Positions 27,716-36,142 of a DNA stretch of 50,678 bases are shown here, piece after piece. The notes beneath the pieces were generated by a model. The model made no database searches. It worked only from the letters and a program-made list of their open reading frames with translations, and was not told the DNA's origin. The stretch comes from Antarcticimicrobium sp. Its GTDB lineage: Bacteria > Pseudomonadota > Alphaproteobacteria > Rhodobacterales > Rhodobacteraceae. Every line of letters starts with the position of its first letter. Position 1 is the stretch's first letter. The DNA is taken from assembly GCF_029212575.1 (NCBI RefSeq), contig NZ_JARGPK010000006.1, forward strand, positions 1 to 50,678. The letters run 5' to 3'. A program made the translations under genes and the position numbers.

Positions 27716-27759
27716 ACGCAGGCAACAACAATAATCCTTTCAGCAGGGGGAGAGAGGGC

Positions 27760-28716
27760 ATGGACCTCATTCTCGTCAATCTGATCGACGGGCTGGTTAC
27801 CGGGTTGCTTCTGTTCATGTTGTCGGCGGGGCTGACCCTCATCTTCTCGATGATGGGCGTCCTGAACTTCGCGCATGCCAGCTTCTACATGCTCGGCGCC
27901 TATTTCGCCTATCAGGTCAGCGTCTACCTCGGGTTCTGGATGGGCCTGCTGATCGCCCCGCCGGCGGTCGGTCTCGTGGGCGCGATGATCGAACGCTACG
28001 GGCTGCGACGGGTGCACCAGTACGGCCATGTCCCCGAGCTGATCTTTACCTTCGGTCTGGCGCTGCTGATCGAGGAGGCGGTGCAGTTCATCTGGGGCAA
28101 GGACCAGATCGCCTACAACATCCCCGAGGTGCTGCAGTTCACCGCCTTTTCCATCGCCGGCAACTCGATCCCGGCCTACAAGGTGTTCATGATCTTCATC
28201 TCGGTGGCGATCTTTCTCGCGCTGCTCTTCGTGCTGACGCGAACCCGGGTCGGGATGATCATTCAGGCCGCGCTCAGCTATCCCCGCACGGTCGAGGCGC
28301 TTGGCCATAACGTGCCGCTGATCTTCATGGGGGTGTTCGGTGTCGGCACCGGGCTGGCCGGCGTCGCCGGTGTGATCGCCGGGCCGGTTCTCTCCACTTT
28401 TCCGGGCATGGCGGTGGTGCTGGGCTCCATCGTTTTCGTGACCATCGTGATCGGCGGTCTGGGTTCGCTCTGGGGCGCGCTGGTGGCCTCGCTGCTGATC
28501 GGCTGGATCACCACCTTTGCCAAGTCCTACAACCTGCGGATGGAGGATCTGCTGACCGGCATCGGCTTTTCCAGGCCCGAACCGATCTGGGACAGCGCCT
28601 GGGCAGACCTCTGGACGCTGACCTCGCCGCAGATCGCCGACATCCTGCCCTATCTGCTGATGATCCTGATCCTCGCCTTCCGGCCCTACGGATTGTTCGG
28701 AAAGCGCGACGTATGA
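27760..28716 (+). CDS. ABC transporter permease, LivH type
   Basis: A 318-residue inner-membrane protein with about eight hydrophobic segments. LLFMLSAGLTLIFSMMGVLNFAHASFYMLGAY is the typical LivH opening, and the loop ALGHNVPLIFMGVFGVGTGLAGVAG covers the part that touches the ATPases. GGGGGAGAGAGGG precedes ATG 27760. The last four bases overlap the LivM-type gene. Confidence 0.93.
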   Translation: MDLILVNLIDGLVTGLLLFMLSAGLTLIFSMMGVLNFAHASFYMLGAYFAYQVSVYLGFWMGLLIAPPAVGLVGAMIERYGLRRVHQYGHVPELIFTFGLALLIEEAVQFIWGKDQIAYNIPEVLQFTAFSIAGNSIPAYKVFMIFISVAIFLALLFVLTRTRVGMIIQAALSYPRTVEALGHNVPLIFMGVFGVGTGLAGVAGVIAGPVLSTFPGMAVVLGSIVFVTIVIGGLGSLWGALVASLLIGWITTFAKSYNLRMEDLLTGIGFSRPEPIWDSAWADLWTLTSPQIADILPYLLMILILAFRPYGLFGKRDV

Positions 28717-30023
28717 CCGAACCCGATCAAAAACATACCCCGCCGCCGGCCCGCACCCCGGTCCGCGCCCGTCCGGCCCCGGTCACGCTGGCCAATGCGC
28801 TGCCCTGGATCCTGGGCGGGCTGTTCCTGCTGGCGATGCCCTTCATCTTCCAGTCCAACAGCGCCATCACGATCATGAACCAGATGGCGATCACCATCAT
28901 CTTCGCGCTCAGCTACAACATGCTGCTGGGGCAGGGCGGGATGCTCAGCTTCGGCCATGCGGTCTATATGGGCGTCGGCGGCTTCCTTTGCGTTCACATC
29001 ATGAACTGGGGCGATGTCTTTGCCCTGATGCCGCTGCCGGTCCTGCCGGTCTTCGGCGGGGTGTTCGGCATGGGGCTGGCACTGATCGTCGGGTCCTTCT
29101 CGACCCGCAAGGCGGGCACGATCTTTGCCATGATCTCGCTCGGCGTGGGCGAGTTGATCGCGGCCTGCTCGGTCATCATCGTCGCCTTCTTCGGCGGCGA
29201 AGAGGGGATCAGCGGCGATCGCACCTACGGGCTGCCGTTCTTCGGGGTCGAGTTCCTGCACCAGATCGAGGTCTACTATCTCACCGCCTTCTGGCTGATG
29301 CTCTCGGCGCTGCTGATGTTCCTGTTCTCGCGTACCCCGATCGGACGGATGGCCAACGCGGTGCGCGACAATCCCGAACGGGCCGAGTTCCTGGGCTATT
29401 CCGCGCGCTGGGTCCGGTTCTATTCCTTCGTCGCGGCGGGGTTCTTCGCCGGGATCGCCGGTGGGCTCTTTGCCATCAACTACGAGATCCTGACCGAAGA
29501 GAACCTGAACCTGGCCACCTCGGGGCAGATCCTGCTGGTGACCTTCCTCGGCGGCGTCGGCTTCTTCTTCGGGCCGATCCTGGGCGCGATCCTGTTCACC
29601 CTGTTGCAAACCGTGCTGAGCCTGCAGACCGAGATCTGGCAGCTCTATGTCGGGGTGCTCTTCCTGGCCACGGTGATGTATTTTCCCGGCGGTCTCGCGG
29701 GGGTCCTGATGATGCATGCGCTGCCGCTCAGGCTGGGTCAGGCCGGGCTCCTGGTGGGCCCCTATATCCGGACGCTGGTGCCCGCCGTGGTCTGCGCCCT
29801 GGGGGCCGCCTCGGCGATGGAGATCCTGTTCCACCTGCGCCACGCCGCCCTGGGCGAGAGCGAGATGACCCTGTTCTGGATCACCTTCGACAGCCACGCG
29901 CCGCTGCCGCTGGCAATTGCCGCCGTCGCCGCGGTTGCCGGTTTCTGGCTGGCGCGGCGCAGCGCCCCCGCCATGGCCGAGGCCTGGCACAAGGCCAGCA
30001 CACCGCATGGAGGCGCCGCATGA
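28713..30023 (+). CDS. ABC transporter permease, LivM type, with extended C-terminus
   Basis: A 436-residue permease. A Pro-rich cytoplasmic N-terminus (residues 1-25) leads to the conserved ALSYNMLLGQGGMLSFGHAVYMGVGGF, the cytoplasmic loop FLGYSARWVRFYSFVAAGFFAGIAGGLFA, and GGVGFFFGPILGAILF. After about residue 330, where LivM proteins usually end, two further hydrophobic segments follow (near 349-370 and 393-412). The extension ends in a short charged tail. ATGA overlaps join it to the genes before and after. Confidence 0.92.
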   Translation: MTEPDQKHTPPPARTPVRARPAPVTLANALPWILGGLFLLAMPFIFQSNSAITIMNQMAITIIFALSYNMLLGQGGMLSFGHAVYMGVGGFLCVHIMNWGDVFALMPLPVLPVFGGVFGMGLALIVGSFSTRKAGTIFAMISLGVGELIAACSVIIVAFFGGEEGISGDRTYGLPFFGVEFLHQIEVYYLTAFWLMLSALLMFLFSRTPIGRMANAVRDNPERAEFLGYSARWVRFYSFVAAGFFAGIAGGLFAINYEILTEENLNLATSGQILLVTFLGGVGFFFGPILGAILFTLLQTVLSLQTEIWQLYVGVLFLATVMYFPGGLAGVLMMHALPLRLGQAGLLVGPYIRTLVPAVVCALGAASAMEILFHLRHAALGESEMTLFWITFDSHAPLPLAIAAVAAVAGFWLARRSAPAMAEAWHKASTPHGGAA

Positions 30024-30796
30024 CCGCGACACCCGGACCCCCGCCCGCGCTGGAGATCGCGGGCCTGAAGAAGAGCTTCGGCAAGGCCGAGATCATCCGC
30101 GGCGTCGATCTGTCCATCGGCGCCGGCGAACGCCATGCGGTGATCGGGCCCAACGGCGCCGGCAAGTCGACGCTGTTCAACCTGATCACCGGAAGGTTCC
30201 CGCCCAGCTCCGGCGCGATCCGGCTGCATGGCCACGACATCAGCGGCAAGGCCCCGTTCGAGATCAACCGCATGGGGCTGTCGCGCTCGTTCCAGATCAC
30301 CAACATCTTTCCGCGCATGACGGTGTTCGAGAACGTCCGCTGCTCGCTTCTCTGGGCGCAGGGGTATCGCTATTCGTTCTGGCATATGGTTAACCGCTCG
30401 CGCGATCTGAACGAGGGGGCCGAGGACATTCTCGAGCAGATCAACCTGACCGAACGGCGCGATCTGCCCGCCGGGGTGCTCTCCTACGCCGAACAGCGCG
30501 CGTTGGAGATCGGCATCACCATCGCGGGAGGGGCCAATGTGATCATGCTGGACGAACCCACCGCCGGCATGAGCCATTCGGAAACCGATTACATCGTCAA
30601 CCTGATCGAGAAGGTGACCGAGAACAAGACGCTGGTCATGGTCGAACACGACATGGGGGTGGTGTTCGGGCTGGCCGACCGCATCTCGGTGCTGGTCTAC
30701 GGCGAGATCATCGCCACCGGCCGCCCCGAAGAGGTGCGCTCCAACCCCAAGGTACAAGAGGCCTATCTGGGCGCGGCGCTGGAGGCAGAACACTGA
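30020..30796 (+). CDS. ABC transporter ATPase, LivG type
   Basis: A 258-residue ATPase. Walker A is GPNGAGKST (43-51), the Q-loop lies in SRSFQITNIFPRM, and Walker B is VIMLDEPTAGMS. The signature reads LSYAEQRALEIG in place of LSGGQ, normal for LivG. A final His is in VMVEHDMGVVF. The start overlaps the LivM-type stop by four bases. Confidence 0.94.
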   Translation: MTATPGPPPALEIAGLKKSFGKAEIIRGVDLSIGAGERHAVIGPNGAGKSTLFNLITGRFPPSSGAIRLHGHDISGKAPFEINRMGLSRSFQITNIFPRMTVFENVRCSLLWAQGYRYSFWHMVNRSRDLNEGAEDILEQINLTERRDLPAGVLSYAEQRALEIGITIAGGANVIMLDEPTAGMSHSETDYIVNLIEKVTENKTLVMVEHDMGVVFGLADRISVLVYGEIIATGRPEEVRSNPKVQEAYLGAALEAEH

Positions 30797-30798
30797 TC

Positions 30799-31500
30799 AT
30801 GCTGGATGTCACGGATCTTCACGCCTTTTACGGCAAATCGCACATCCTCCAGGGGGTGAACCTGCAGATCGCCGAGGGCGAGATCGTCGCGCTCCTGGGC
30901 CGCAACGGGGTCGGGCGCTCGACCACCTGCAAGGCGATCATGGGCGAGGTCGAGCCGCAGGGCTCGGTCCGGTTCAAGGGCCAGGAGGTGGCCGGCAAGA
31001 AGGCCTATGAGATCGCCAATCTCGGCATCGGCTACGTGCCCGAGAACCGCGACATCTTTCCCGGCCTCACCACCCGGCAGAACCTGATCCTGGGGCTGAA
31101 ACCGGGCCAGAAGGAGGGCGCCGGGCGCTGGTCGATGGAGAACATGTTCGACATGTTCGAGAACCTGCGCAACCGCGCCGATGTCGAGGCCTCGGTGCTG
31201 TCGGGCGGGGAACAGCAGATGCTCACCATGTGCCGCACCCTGATCGGCGATCCCGACCTGGTGATGATCGACGAGCCGACCGAGGGGCTGTCGCCGCAGA
31301 TGGTGCAAAAGGTCGCCGGCCTGCTGAAAGAGATCGCCCGGCGCGGCATCGCCACCCTTCTGGTCGAGCAAAAGCTCGCCATCGCCATGGACATCGCCCA
31401 CCGGGTCTATGTCATGGGCCACGGCAAGGTGGTGTTCGAGGGCACGCCGGACGAGCTGCGTGCGCGCGAGGATGTCCGCAAGGAATGGCTGGAGGTCTGA
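30799..31500 (+). CDS. ABC transporter ATPase, LivF type, with Arg in Walker A
   Basis: A 233-residue ATPase. Walker A reads GRNGVGRST (34-42): the residue normally Lys is Arg40, and the codon CGC is clear in the sequence. The Q-loop region IGYVPENRDIFPGLT, signature LSGGEQQ and Walker B LVMIDEPTEGLS are intact, and a His follows in a weaker VEQKLAIA form, which is usual for LivF. Its stop lies six bases from the convergent isomerase gene. Confidence 0.92.
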   Translation: MLDVTDLHAFYGKSHILQGVNLQIAEGEIVALLGRNGVGRSTTCKAIMGEVEPQGSVRFKGQEVAGKKAYEIANLGIGYVPENRDIFPGLTTRQNLILGLKPGQKEGAGRWSMENMFDMFENLRNRADVEASVLSGGEQQMLTMCRTLIGDPDLVMIDEPTEGLSPQMVQKVAGLLKEIARRGIATLLVEQKLAIAMDIAHRVYVMGHGKVVFEGTPDELRAREDVRKEWLEV

Positions 31501-31505
31501 GCCGT

Positions 31506-32105
31506 TCAGCCGCGCCCCAGCACGTATTCCAGATCGGGCAGGCTGTCCTTGCCAAAGAACATCTCGCCGCCCGCGAACATGGTCGGCGCCCCGAAGACGC
31601 CGCGCTCGACTGCCGCCTCGGTCTGTTCGGCCAGCGCCGATTTGACCTGCGGATCGGCGGTCGCCGCCATGATTTCGCGCGCCGGCAATCCGACCTCGGA
31701 CAGCACGTTGCCGATCACCTCTGCATCGTCCATCTTCTGCCCGTGCACCCACATCGCGTTGAACACCGCGTCGATATAGCGGTCTTCCCATTCCTTGCCC
31801 CGGGCATGGATGGCGCCGCGCATCAGCGGAAGCGTCATCACCGGGAAATGCGGGTTCATGTGGTACTTCAGCCTGTGACGGGCGACGAAACGTTCGATCT
31901 CGCGCGCCTGATAGGCCAGCTTGCCACGCACGTCGCGGTAGGTGACGATCGGCGGCTGGTTGCCCGTCTCCTTGAAGACGCCGCCCAGCAGCACCGGCAC
32001 ATGGCGCACCACCGCCCCCGCCCGCGCGGCGAGCTCGGGCAGCACCTTGTGCACCAGATAGGCGTTGGGGCTGCCGAAGTCATAGTAAAATTCGATTTCT
32101 CGCAT
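31506..32105 (-). CDS. 2-Hydroxychromene-2-carboxylate isomerase-like protein (DsbA/GST-kappa fold)
   Basis: A 199-residue thioredoxin-fold protein. IEFYYDFGSPNAYL near the start carries the Ser used by kappa-class GST and HCCA isomerase to activate glutathione, and VFGAPTMFAGGEMFFGKDSL near the end carries the cis-Pro and the FFG-x-D segment. The family isomerises glutathione-bound ring-cleavage products in naphthalene degradation and related pathways. It forms a unit with the SDR and GST genes upstream (TGATG overlap at 32105). Confidence 0.88.
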   Translation of the reverse strand: MREIEFYYDFGSPNAYLVHKVLPELAARAGAVVRHVPVLLGGVFKETGNQPPIVTYRDVRGKLAYQAREIERFVARHRLKYHMNPHFPVMTLPLMRGAIHARGKEWEDRYIDAVFNAMWVHGQKMDDAEVIGNVLSEVGLPAREIMAATADPQVKSALAEQTEAAVERGVFGAPTMFAGGEMFFGKDSLPDLEYVLGRG

Positions 32106-32839
32106 CACCAGGTCTCGCGGTAGGGCCGCAGGTCAAGCTCGAATGTCCAGGCATCGCGGCTCTGATGATACAGCATCCAATAGGCTTCGGCCACGGATTC
32201 GGGCCGCATCAGCGTATCGGGCGGCAGCGCATCGGGATCGCCCCCGGCGGCGGCGATGCGGTCGCGCACAAAGGCGGTATCGACACCGGCGTCGATCACC
32301 AGATGCGCCACGTGGATGTTCTGCGGCCCCAGCTCGCGCGCCAGGCTCTGCGCCAGGTTGCGCAGCCCCGCCTTGCCGGCGGCAAAGGCGGCATAGCCTT
32401 CTCCGCCCCGCATCGAGGCCGTCGCGCCGGTGAAAAAGATGCTGCCATGCCCGCGCGGCAGCATCTGGCGCGCCGCCTCGCGCCCGGTGAGAAAGCCCGC
32501 GAAACAGGCCATCTCCCAGACCTTGCGGAATACCCGCGAGGTGGTCTCGAGGATCGGAAACCGCACGTTGCCGCCGACGTTGAAGATCACCAGGTCGATC
32601 GCACCGACCGTCTCCTCGACCTTCCGGAAGGTCTGCGCGACGCTGTCCTCGTCGCGGGCATCCATCGCATAGCCCAGGGCGCGGCCGCCGGCCGCCTCGA
32701 TCTCCTCCACCAGCGGCGCCAGCTTGTCACCGTTGCGCCGCCCCATGCAAACCGTGAACCCACCTGCGGCGAACCGCCGGGCGATGGCCGCGCCGATGTG
32801 GTCGCCGGCCCCGACGATCAGCGCGACCGGCCCGCTCAC
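32105..32839 (-). CDS. SDR-family protein with Phe in the catalytic Tyr position
   Basis: A 244-residue SDR-fold protein. The nucleotide motif is LIVGAGDHIGAAIA in place of TGxxxGIG, and NNAG is replaced by FNVGGNV. The position expected for catalytic Tyr of YxxxK reads FAAGK, so the general acid is Phe. It may act with another residue, bind without catalysis, or be a reductase of a divergent SDR class. It starts at GTG 32839 overlapping the GST stop and is read together with the GST and isomerase genes. Confidence 0.86.
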   Translation of the reverse strand: MSGPVALIVGAGDHIGAAIARRFAAGGFTVCMGRRNGDKLAPLVEEIEAAGGRALGYAMDARDEDSVAQTFRKVEETVGAIDLVIFNVGGNVRFPILETTSRVFRKVWEMACFAGFLTGREAARQMLPRGHGSIFFTGATASMRGGEGYAAFAAGKAGLRNLAQSLARELGPQNIHVAHLVIDAGVDTAFVRDRIAAAGGDPDALPPDTLMRPESVAEAYWMLYHQSRDAWTFELDLRPYRETW

Positions 32840-33444
32840 AGGGTGCGCGCCTTTTGCAGCGCCGGGCGCTCCAGCAGCCGGTCGGCATAGGCGCTCAGGT
32901 TCGGCTTGTCGGAGAAATCCATCTTCAGCATGTCGCGCGACACGGTGACGGAATGGCCGGTCATGATGTCGGCGGCGGTGAAATCACCGGCGAGAAAGGC
33001 GCGCCCCTGCATGTGATGCTCCACCGCCATCAGGATCTGGTTCAGCAGCTTGGTGGCGCGTTTGACGTTCAACTCGGTGCGCCGTTCCGGCGGCAACAGC
33101 ACGGTTTCGACCACCAGCGTGTTGACCGGCGGCATGATCATGCCTTCGCAGTAATGCAGCCATTGCAGGTATTCGGCAAATTCCTGCGTTCCGACAGCGG
33201 GTTGCAGCTGACCGTTGCCGTAAAGCGCGAGGATGTATTGCACGATGGCGCCGGATTCGAAGAGGCGGATATCACCATCCTCGAGCACCGGCACCCGGCC
33301 CATCGGATGGATCTGCAGATACGCGGGCGCCCGCATCGCAGGGCTGCCCAGTTCGAACCTCTCGATCTCGTAATCGAGACCAAGCTCCTCCAGCAGCCAG
33401 GCGATGCGGACGGCGCGGGTGTTCTGCGCGTAATAGAGTTTCAT
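32836..33444 (-). CDS. Glutathione S-transferase
   Basis: A 202-residue GST. The N-terminal thioredoxin domain reads MKLYYAQNTRAVRIAWLLEELGLDYE, and the glutathione site includes GRVPVLEDGDIRLFESGAIVQYIL with the cis-Pro and the SGAI segment. The all-helical C-terminal domain has FTAADIMTG. GGAGGAG precedes ATG 33444. It leads an operon with the divergent SDR and the HCCA isomerase-like gene, which suggests glutathione-dependent steps, and faces the HxlR regulator. Confidence 0.9.
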   Translation of the reverse strand: MKLYYAQNTRAVRIAWLLEELGLDYEIERFELGSPAMRAPAYLQIHPMGRVPVLEDGDIRLFESGAIVQYILALYGNGQLQPAVGTQEFAEYLQWLHYCEGMIMPPVNTLVVETVLLPPERRTELNVKRATKLLNQILMAVEHHMQGRAFLAGDFTAADIMTGHSVTVSRDMLKMDFSDKPNLSAYADRLLERPALQKARTL

Positions 33445-33493
33445 GGAGCTCCTCCGGGATGTTTGACATATGGCGATGTTTGTGGGAATGGTA

Positions 33494-33510
33494 ACTTCGA
33501 AATTTGAAGT
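33494..33510. promoter_or_regulatory. Candidate HxlR operator
   Basis: ACTTC (33494-33498) and GAAGT (33506-33510) form a perfect inverted repeat around GAAATTT, midway between the divergent GST and HxlR genes. The spacing of arms (12 bases) suits a dimeric winged-helix regulator. Confidence 0.5.
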
Positions 33511-33543
33511 CTGTCAATGACATCTCTCTCGGCGGAGGGGAAA

Positions 33544-34020
33544 ATGGGCCGATCCGACCTTGCCAATTCAAGCTGCCCGGTCTCGCGCGCGATCGAACGC
33601 GTTGGCGATCCCTGGGTTCTGATGATCCTGCGCGAGGCGTTCGTCGGCACCCGAAGGTTCGATGATTTCCTGGCTCAGACAGGGGTTTCTCCGCATTTGC
33701 TCAGCCAGAGGCTCAAGCAGCTCTGCGACGACGGCATTCTGCGCAGGCGCCGCTATTGCGATCACCCGCCGCGGTTCGAATACCTGCTGACGGACAAGGG
33801 CCGCGACCTCTGGCCAATGATCATGACCCTGCGCAACTGGGGGCAGACATGGCTGGGCGGCAGCTCGGTCCGGCTCACGCACAAGGGGTGCGGCGCGCGG
33901 ATCGACCCGGGGCTGACCTGCCCCGACTGCGGCGCGGCGCTGACCGCGCGCGATGTGGTGGCAGAGATCAGCGAAGAGTTTGAACAGGAACGCAAGCGCC
34001 GCAAGGGAGGCACGCAATGA
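33544..34020 (+). CDS. HxlR-family transcriptional regulator
   Basis: A 158-residue regulator. The winged helix contains CPVSRAIERVGDPWVLMILREAF, RRFDDFLAQTGVSPHLLSQRLKQL and a basic wing, the HxlR pattern with the Cys near the N-terminus. A C-terminal tail adds HKGCGARIDPGLTCPDCGAAL, a small Cys cluster that could bind zinc or sense redox. ATG 33544 follows GGAGGGG; an upstream ATG at 33517 lacks a site. Its stop overlaps the start of the enoyl-CoA hydratase. Confidence 0.9.
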   Translation: MGRSDLANSSCPVSRAIERVGDPWVLMILREAFVGTRRFDDFLAQTGVSPHLLSQRLKQLCDDGILRRRRYCDHPPRFEYLLTDKGRDLWPMIMTLRNWGQTWLGGSSVRLTHKGCGARIDPGLTCPDCGAALTARDVVAEISEEFEQERKRRKGGTQ

Positions 34021-34775
34021 ACGCATCTGGACATCTGGTCCGAAAGGACCATGGCGAGGGGATCGCCGGGATCGAGCTCAACCGGGGGCCGGTCAACGCG
34101 CTGAGCCCGGCTGTCCTGATGGGGCTGGTGGAAATGCTGGCGGAAATGGAGGCCGACGATTCGGTGCGCGCGGTGGTTCTTTCCAGTCCTTTCAAGGTGT
34201 TCTCGGCAGGACTTGACCTGAAGGAGACGCAGGATTTCGACATTGCCCAGCAACACGCCATCGTCGAGGCGCTGAACCTCGGGTTTCTCGCGCTCTTCGC
34301 CTTTCCCAAGCCTGTCGTCGCGGCGGTGGGCGGGGCGGCCATCGCCGGAGGGCTGTTTTTCGTACTGGGCAGCGATATCCGCGTTGCCGGCCCGCGGGCG
34401 CGCTTCGGCCTGGCCGAGGTTCGGGTCGGCGCCGATTTCCCGGTGTGCCCTATGGAGATCGCCCGCGCCACGCTCGATCCCAACACGCTGCGCCGCCTGA
34501 TGTTGACCGGGCAGCCGATCACCGCGCAGGAGGCAAGGGCCGCCGGTCTCATCGACCTGCTGGAGGAGGATGCGGGCATCCTGCTCGACCGGGCGCTGGC
34601 CGAGGCCCGGGCGCTGGCCGAACTGCCCTCGCTCGCCTATGCCTCGGTCAAGCGGCAGATCCGTGGCCCGGCCATCGCCGCCATCGAGGCCGCCATGGCG
34701 CAGGGGGCCAATGCGCCCGAGGGCGGGTGGTTCAACGCCCAGACCCGCGACGCCATGCGCCGGATGATCGGCTGA
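34017..34775 (+). CDS. Enoyl-CoA hydratase/isomerase family protein
   Basis: A 252-residue crotonase-fold protein. GIAGIELNRGPVNALS opens the fold; FSAGLDLKET forms the first half of the oxyanion hole, and VVAAVGGAAIAGGLFFVLGSDIRVA the second. Catalytic Glu residues typical of hydratases are not obvious: the segment after GSDIRVAGPRARFGLAEVRVG has a single Glu, so an isomerase or hydrolase role is possible. ATG 34017 overlaps the HxlR stop by four bases. Confidence 0.88.
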   Translation: MNASGHLVRKDHGEGIAGIELNRGPVNALSPAVLMGLVEMLAEMEADDSVRAVVLSSPFKVFSAGLDLKETQDFDIAQQHAIVEALNLGFLALFAFPKPVVAAVGGAAIAGGLFFVLGSDIRVAGPRARFGLAEVRVGADFPVCPMEIARATLDPNTLRRLMLTGQPITAQEARAAGLIDLLEEDAGILLDRALAEARALAELPSLAYASVKRQIRGPAIAAIEAAMAQGANAPEGGWFNAQTRDAMRRMIG

Positions 34776-34900
34776 CGCGCGCCGTTGCGTCAGTTTCCGG
34801 CCAGGGTATTCCGGCGGCTCGACATTTGTACGAAATCGCGGGCAAACTGTGCCAAACAGGCGGCCGGTCGTGCGGCCGAGAGGGGGAGGGAGCATATCTG

Positions 34901-36142
34901 ATGGAAACCGCAAAACCGCAGGACCGGGGCATCGACCCCGGTCGTCTCGATCGCATTGCCACCTGGATGGACCGCTATGTTAAAGAGCGGAAGTATGCCG
35001 GCAGCTCGGTCCTGATTGCCCGGGGCGGTAAGGATGTCTATTTTCACGCCGCCGGCGCGCGCAGCGTCGAAGACACCCTGCCGTTCACCCGCGACACCAT
35101 CGCGCGCATCTATTCGATGACCAAGCCGATCACCTCGGTCGCGCTGATGATGCTGGCGGAAAAGGGGCTGTTTCACCTCGATGCGCCGGTTTCGGAATTC
35201 ATCCCGTCTTTCAATGACATGCAGACCCTTGTTCCCGGCGCTGAGCGGATCGACCAGACCGAACCCTGCGCCACGCCCACGCTGCACCAGCTGCTTACCC
35301 ATACCAGCGGCATGAGCTACCCGTTCAACCCGGGCGTGCTGGCGCAGGCGATGGACGCGCAGGAGATGATGTTCAAGCCGAACCAGGGGACTCTGGCGGA
35401 TATGGCCGCCGAGGTCGCGGCGCTGCCGCTGGCGTTTCATCCCGGCACCCGCTGGGAATACTCGGTGGGCATCGACATTATCGGCCGCGTGGTCGAGGTG
35501 GTCTCGGGCCGCACCCTGGCCGAGTTCTTCGCCGATGAGATCTTCGCCCCCCTCGGCATGACCGAGACCGGGTTTTCGGTGCCGCAGGCGGCGGGGGACC
35601 GGTTTGCCTCGCTCTATACGCCGCTGGCCGGGGACGCGATGGCGCTGAATGCGGCGCGGGAGGGCAGCGAAACGCTGCGCCTGGTGGATCGGGCCGGGGC
35701 CTCGCCCTTCGAGGCGGCCAGCATGTATTCCGGTGGCGGCGGCCTTGTCGGGACCATCGACGATTACCTGAAATTCGCCGAGATGCTGCAAAAAGGCGGC
35801 ACCTGCGATGGCGGACGGTTGCTCAGCCCCGCGACGCTGGAGTTCATGATGCGCAATCATCTGCCCGGCGATATCGCCGCGATGGGCCCGCAAAGCTTTG
35901 CCGAGCAACCGATGGAGGGCATGGGTTTCGGCCTTGGCGGCGCCGTGGTTCTGGATGCAGGACGCGCCAGATGTCCCGGAAACTTAGGCGATTTCAGTTG
36001 GGGCGGCATGGCCTCGACCTTCTTCTGGATCGACCGGGTGCTGAATCTGAGCGCGGTGTTCTTCACCCAGCTCTCGCCGTCCAGTTCCTATCCCAGCCGC
36101 GCCGAACTCAAGGCCCTCGTACACGGAGCAGTTATCCAATGA
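34901..36142 (+). CDS. Serine hydrolase, beta-lactamase/esterase class C family
   Basis: A 413-residue penicillin-binding-protein-fold hydrolase. The nucleophile motif is SMTK (S72, K75), the Tyr of the second motif is in RWEYSVGIDIIG (YSV), and LLTHTSGM is the usual surrounding segment. No signal peptide is seen, so it is probably a cytoplasmic esterase or lactonase rather than a secreted beta-lactamase. The ATG at 34901 follows a GAGGGGGAGGG tract. It overlaps the acetoacetyl-CoA synthetase start by four bases and could open an ester or lactone on the pathway. Confidence 0.88.
   Translation: METAKPQDRGIDPGRLDRIATWMDRYVKERKYAGSSVLIARGGKDVYFHAAGARSVEDTLPFTRDTIARIYSMTKPITSVALMMLAEKGLFHLDAPVSEFIPSFNDMQTLVPGAERIDQTEPCATPTLHQLLTHTSGMSYPFNPGVLAQAMDAQEMMFKPNQGTLADMAAEVAALPLAFHPGTRWEYSVGIDIIGRVVEVVSGRTLAEFFADEIFAPLGMTETGFSVPQAAGDRFASLYTPLAGDAMALNAAREGSETLRLVDRAGASPFEAASMYSGGGGLVGTIDDYLKFAEMLQKGGTCDGGRLLSPATLEFMMRNHLPGDIAAMGPQSFAEQPMEGMGFGLGGAVVLDAGRARCPGNLGDFSWGGMASTFFWIDRVLNLSAVFFTQLSPSSSYPSRAELKALVHGAVIQ

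Noticed and set aside
26242-28308. Long minus-strand open frame opposite the binding protein and LivH gene
   Set aside because: It is antisense to well-supported genes, rich in Arg/Gly/His/Asp of the kind produced by high-GC third positions, and has no domain or ribosome-binding site.
34827-34860. TTTGTACGAAAT and CTGTGCCAAACAGG as further IclR sites before the serine hydrolase
   Set aside because: Only half-matches to the 19370 and 26034 sites, with wrong spacing and no symmetrical partner half.
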